From Acidobacteriota bacterium (GTDB taxonomy: Bacteria > Acidobacteriota > Thermoanaerobaculia > Gp7-AA8): DNA of 64,000 nt. Shown here in pieces: positions 61,487 to 64,000 of this stretch (its first letter is position 1; every line of letters starts with the position of its first letter). The stretch is from NCBI GenBank assembly GCA_019244185.1, contig JAFATB010000014.1, forward strand, positions 623,587 to 687,586, read 5' to 3'. The translations under genes were made by a program, and so were the position numbers. The notes under the pieces were generated by a model, which was not told where the DNA came from, searched no databases, and saw only the letters and a list, made by a program, of their open reading frames with translations.

Positions 61487-64000
61487 TTACGGCGCGACGA
61501 CCACGTTTCGTTCGCGTTCGATCGATGGCCGGCCCGGCTGTTCGATCTCGACGCGGACCTTGTACGTGCCGGGAGCCGCGAACGTGAACGTGGCGGTCGT
61601 GCCGCGCGGTCGCGAGTCATCCGGCAGGCGCCATTTGAAGGAGGCGCCGGACGGCGGCGGAACGTCGGACGTTGCGGTGAACGTGACCGGTGCGCCCGCG
61701 CGCGGCGACGACGGCGACCACGAGAAATCGACGCTCGTCACCGCCGTGCCGCCGCCCGTGTTCGTGCCGCCGCCGACGTTGATCACGTGCGTCGCGTGCA
61801 GCGTCGTGCTGCCTTCCTTCTCCTGCTCCAACTCCACTTCGAACGAGCCGGCGCTGGCGAACGTGAACGTCACGACGCTGCCGGTCTTGCGCACGCCGCC
61901 GGGGAACTGAAAGCGGAACACGCCACCGTTGCCGCCCGTCGCGGTGAACGTGACTTCCTGACCGGCCGCGGGACTGGCGGGCGACCACGCGAAGTCGACC
62001 GCACCGCCGCCGCCACCGTTCGGGCTGCCGCCGCCGACGTTGACGGTGTGTCTCGCGTGCAGCGTCGTGCTGCCTTGGTGCTCCTGTTCGAGCTCGACTT
62101 CGAACGAGCCGGCGCCGGCGAACGTGAACGTCACGACGCTGCCGCTCTTGCGCACGCCGCCCGGGAACTCGAAGCGGAACACGCCGCCGTTGCCGCCCGT
62201 CGCCGTGAACGTGACCGGTTCGCCGGCCGCGGGATTCGCGGGCGACCAGGTGAAGTCGATCGCCGACGGCGTGCCGGTCGACGGCGTGCCGCCGACGCTC
62301 ACGACGTGCGTCACCTCGCCGCCGCCGTTGCCGTCATGCTCGAGCTCGAGCTCGACTTCGAACGAGCCGGTCGACGGGAACGTGAAGGTTGCCACGGAGC
62401 CGGTCTTGCGCACGTTGCCGGGGAACTTCCACTTGAAGGAGCCGCCCGCCGTCGTGCCGGTGGCGGTGAAGGTGACTTCCTGACCGGCGGCCGGTGCGAC
62501 GGGCGACCAGGTGAAGTCGATCGGACCCGTGCTCGTGCCGCCGCCGCCGTTCGCGACGACGTGGACGTCTTCCTGATCGCGCACGATCGCGCCGCTCGCG
62601 AGCGTCACGACTGCCGTGACGGCGAACTCGCCCGCGCTCGCGTACGCGTGCGTCGTCGTCGCGCCGCTGCCGGTCGTACCGTCGCCGAACGTCCACTGCA
62701 CGCTGGTGATGCCGGCGGCGTCGCCGATCGAGAAGCCGACCTGTGCGCCGATGGCCGCCGTGCGCGGCGTGATGCGAATCTCGAGCTCGTGATGCCGCTC
62801 GTTCTCCTGTTCCGCCTCATGCACCGAGGTGTCGCCGGTGCGGTTGTCGACGCTCGAGGCGACGGCGGTGACGGAGACGCCGTTGTGCGTCTCGACTTCG
62901 ACTTCGCCCGAATGCACCTGCGCCGCGCCGCGGCTCAGCGAGATCTGCGTCATCGCCTCGGCCTCGACGTGGAACGGCTCGACCTCCACTTCCTGTCCGT
63001 TGTCATCGAAGAGACGCACCGTGCCGTCCGCCGCGCCGGAGTGGCCGGAGAGTGCGACGTTGAGGCGGTACGCATCGTCGCGGCGCACGCCCTGAATGCG
63101 CACCAGAGAACCGCGCACCGCGTTGTCCTGCGCGAGCAGCGCCGAGCCGTACGTCGAGCCGTCGGTGAGCGTGTTGAAGACGCGCACGGCGGAGACGACG
63201 GGGACGGTGGCGGTGATGGTCAGCGCTCCCGAGCCGTTGCCCGCGCCGACGAACGTGTTGACGTCTTCGGCCCGCACGGTGCCGCGCGCGGGAAGATCCG
63301 CGGTGGTCGTGACGAGCTGCCCGGTCGTGTTGTCGCGATATGCGAACGTCACCGTTCCGGCGACATCGGCGCGCGAGCTCACCGCGGCCGACGTGCTCCA
63401 GAACGTCGACTGCGCGCCCGGCGTACGGCCGACGACAGGGAAGAAGAGCTCCGTCGCGCCGTTGACGGACGGGATGTTGGTCGGGTCGTTCGAGAGGTTG
63501 TCGACGACGCTGGCGAGCGCGTACAGCGGCGTCGTCGAGATCCATTCGACGAGCCGGCGTGCGTCGTCCGTCGTCGAGGCGACGTCGCGTGCGAGCGCGA
63601 TCTGCACGGTCGAATGCGCCGGCACCGCGAGCTGATCGGTCGCCAGCAGCGCGCCGCTCTCGTCGCGAACGGCATACGTGACGATCGCAAGGTCACCGGT
63701 GGCGTTCGCGTACGCGACGTTCGAGCGATAGCGGCGGCTCTGGATGAGGCCACTCATCGCGCCTTCGTTCGGCAGCACGGAGGGATCGAACGACTCGTAC
63801 GCGCTGCCGTACGTGCCGCCCGCGGTCGCGCTCGTGTACGTGTGCGCCGAGGCACTGACGTTGCCGTCCGAGCGGACTTCGAGCTGGCCGCCCCAGCTGG
63901 TGGGATTCGCGCCCTGAAAACTGTCGGGACGCACGGCATCGGCGAGGAGCAGCGAGCCGTTCGCGGGAAGGGTCACGGTGCGCACGACGGCCGCGCGATC
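61487..64000 (-). CDS. Large surface protein with a PKD domain and tandem PKD/Ig-like repeats (5' end outside window)
   Basis: The frame is open to the window edge, so the N-terminus is missing; at least 837 residues are visible. The upstream part (about 1-400) has repeated beta-rich modules (ATGDLAIVTYAVRDESGALLA, TVTFAYRDNTTGQLVTTTA). A PKD domain follows (VQWTFGDGTTGSGATTTHAYASAGEFAVTAVV). Then come four tandem modules of about 80 residues, each with DF.WSP..P.AG..VTFTAT and a SV.TFTF..AGSFEVELE motif. The DNA of modules 2 and 3 is very alike, indicating recent duplication. No membrane anchor is seen at the C-terminus. It is probably secreted or part of a surface adhesin or enzyme. Confidence 0.82.
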   Translation of the reverse strand, partial: DRAAVVRTVTLPANGSLLLADAVRPDSFQGANPTSWGGQLEVRSDGNVSASAHTYTSATAGGTYGSAYESFDPSVLPNEGAMSGLIQSRRYRSNVAYANATGDLAIVTYAVRDESGALLATDQLAVPAHSTVQIALARDVASTTDDARRLVEWISTTPLYALASVVDNLSNDPTNIPSVNGATELFFPVVGRTPGAQSTFWSTSAAVSSRADVAGTVTFAYRDNTTGQLVTTTADLPARGTVRAEDVNTFVGAGNGSGALTITATVPVVSAVRVFNTLTDGSTYGSALLAQDNAVRGSLVRIQGVRRDDAYRLNVALSGHSGAADGTVRLFDDNGQEVEVEPFHVEAEAMTQISLSRGAAQVHSGEVEVETHNGVSVTAVASSVDNRTGDTSVHEAEQENERHHELEIRITPRTAAIGAQVGFSIGDAAGITSVQWTFGDGTTGSGATTTHAYASAGEFAVTAVVTLASGAIVRDQEDVHVVANGGGGTSTGPIDFTWSPVAPAAGQEVTFTATGTTAGGSFKWKFPGNVRKTGSVATFTFPSTGSFEVELELEHDGNGGGEVTHVVSVGGTPSTGTPSAIDFTWSPANPAAGEPVTFTATGGNGGVFRFEFPGGVRKSGSVVTFTFAGAGSFEVELEQEHQGSTTLHARHTVNVGGGSPNGGGGGAVDFAWSPASPAAGQEVTFTATGGNGGVFRFQFPGGVRKTGSVVTFTFASAGSFEVELEQEKEGSTTLHATHVINVGGGTNTGGGTAVTSVDFSWSPSSPRAGAPVTFTATSDVPPPSGASFKWRLPDDSRPRGTTATFTFAAPGTYKVRVEIEQPGRPSIERERNVVVAP

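Noticed and set aside
1..64000. CRISPR array or integrative element boundaries
   Set aside because: The repeats seen are 7-bp tandem units or long palindromes, without spaced direct repeats of 25-40 bp. No integrase or attachment-site duplication was found near the tRNA genes.

Overview
The window is high-GC (clearly above 60 %), densely coded bacterial chromosome with 58 protein-coding loci (three of them broken) and two tRNA genes. No rRNA, CRISPR array, integrase or transposase was seen. Secreted multiheme cytochromes, a DUF1549/DUF1553 plus DUF1501 gene pair, M13 and DUF885-type peptidases, a YecE/DUF72 protein, an HspR-like repressor beside dnaK and PKD-rich surface proteins together suggest an Acidobacteriota-like organism, perhaps Thermoanaerobaculia or a relative. 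This is inference from gene content, not a phylogenetic result. The cell envelope is Gram-negative: there are lipoproteins, an outer-membrane barrel candidate and periplasmic enzymes.

Region 1 (1-11273) is one tightly packed operon. It holds the 3' end of a membrane protein with an H-x13-H helix, a membrane-spanning decaheme cytochrome capped by FHA domains at both ends, a duplicated GlcG/HbpS-like protein, an outer-membrane barrel-like protein, a decaheme cytochrome fused to a beta-propeller, and a pentaheme cytochrome. The set reads as an electron conduit from inner membrane to cell surface, with a cytoplasmic phosphopeptide-binding (FHA) layer. Region 2 (11339-16148) has three tandem tail-collar (MdpB-like) genes, then a frameshifted DUF1549/DUF1553 gene and a Tat-exported DUF1501 gene. 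Region 3 (16220-24312) has an antiporter, an M48 lipoprotein protease, a 153-bp near-perfect palindrome, a DUF255 protein lacking its cysteines, a ChvI/ChvG-like two-component system, and an ArsR-like regulator with a SRPBCC partner.

Region 4 (24313-37163) is mixed metabolism and envelope genes, including a structured leader ahead of a ribbon-helix-helix gene, an FAD oxidoreductase, an NCS2 permease, a frameshifted DUF885 peptidase, an amidase and a membrane protein. Region 5 (37238-42120) is a stress block: a BI-1 protein, dnaK with a HAIR-like operator, hspR, a hydrolase gene truncated by a second copy of the palindrome, a VOC protein and a cold-shock gene. Region 6 (42121-50837) carries a lone ketosynthase, a PBP4-type carboxypeptidase whose signal peptide is encoded by a dispersed heptamer repeat, a TlpA thioredoxin, a serine hydrolase, an APC permease and a receiver-domain protein.

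Region 7 (50844-52234) is a divergent regulatory locus: a short XRE gene with a near-leaderless promoter faces a LexA/CI-like regulator that lacks the S24 catalytic dyad. Region 8 (52266-64000) has an M13 peptidase coupled to a PLP decarboxylase and a hydrolase, a second DUF885-like peptidase, tRNA-Lys and tRNA-Glu, a PepSY protein, a compositionally foreign secreted protein, and the 3' part of a large protein with a PKD domain and four PKD/Ig-like repeats.

Two dispersed repeat families stand out. One is a long palindrome (18348-18500, about 40512-40640). The other is a YTTCTGC-type heptamer repeat (21272-21384, 45588-45631, 50331-50459), whose three copies all touch the stop codon of a gene.
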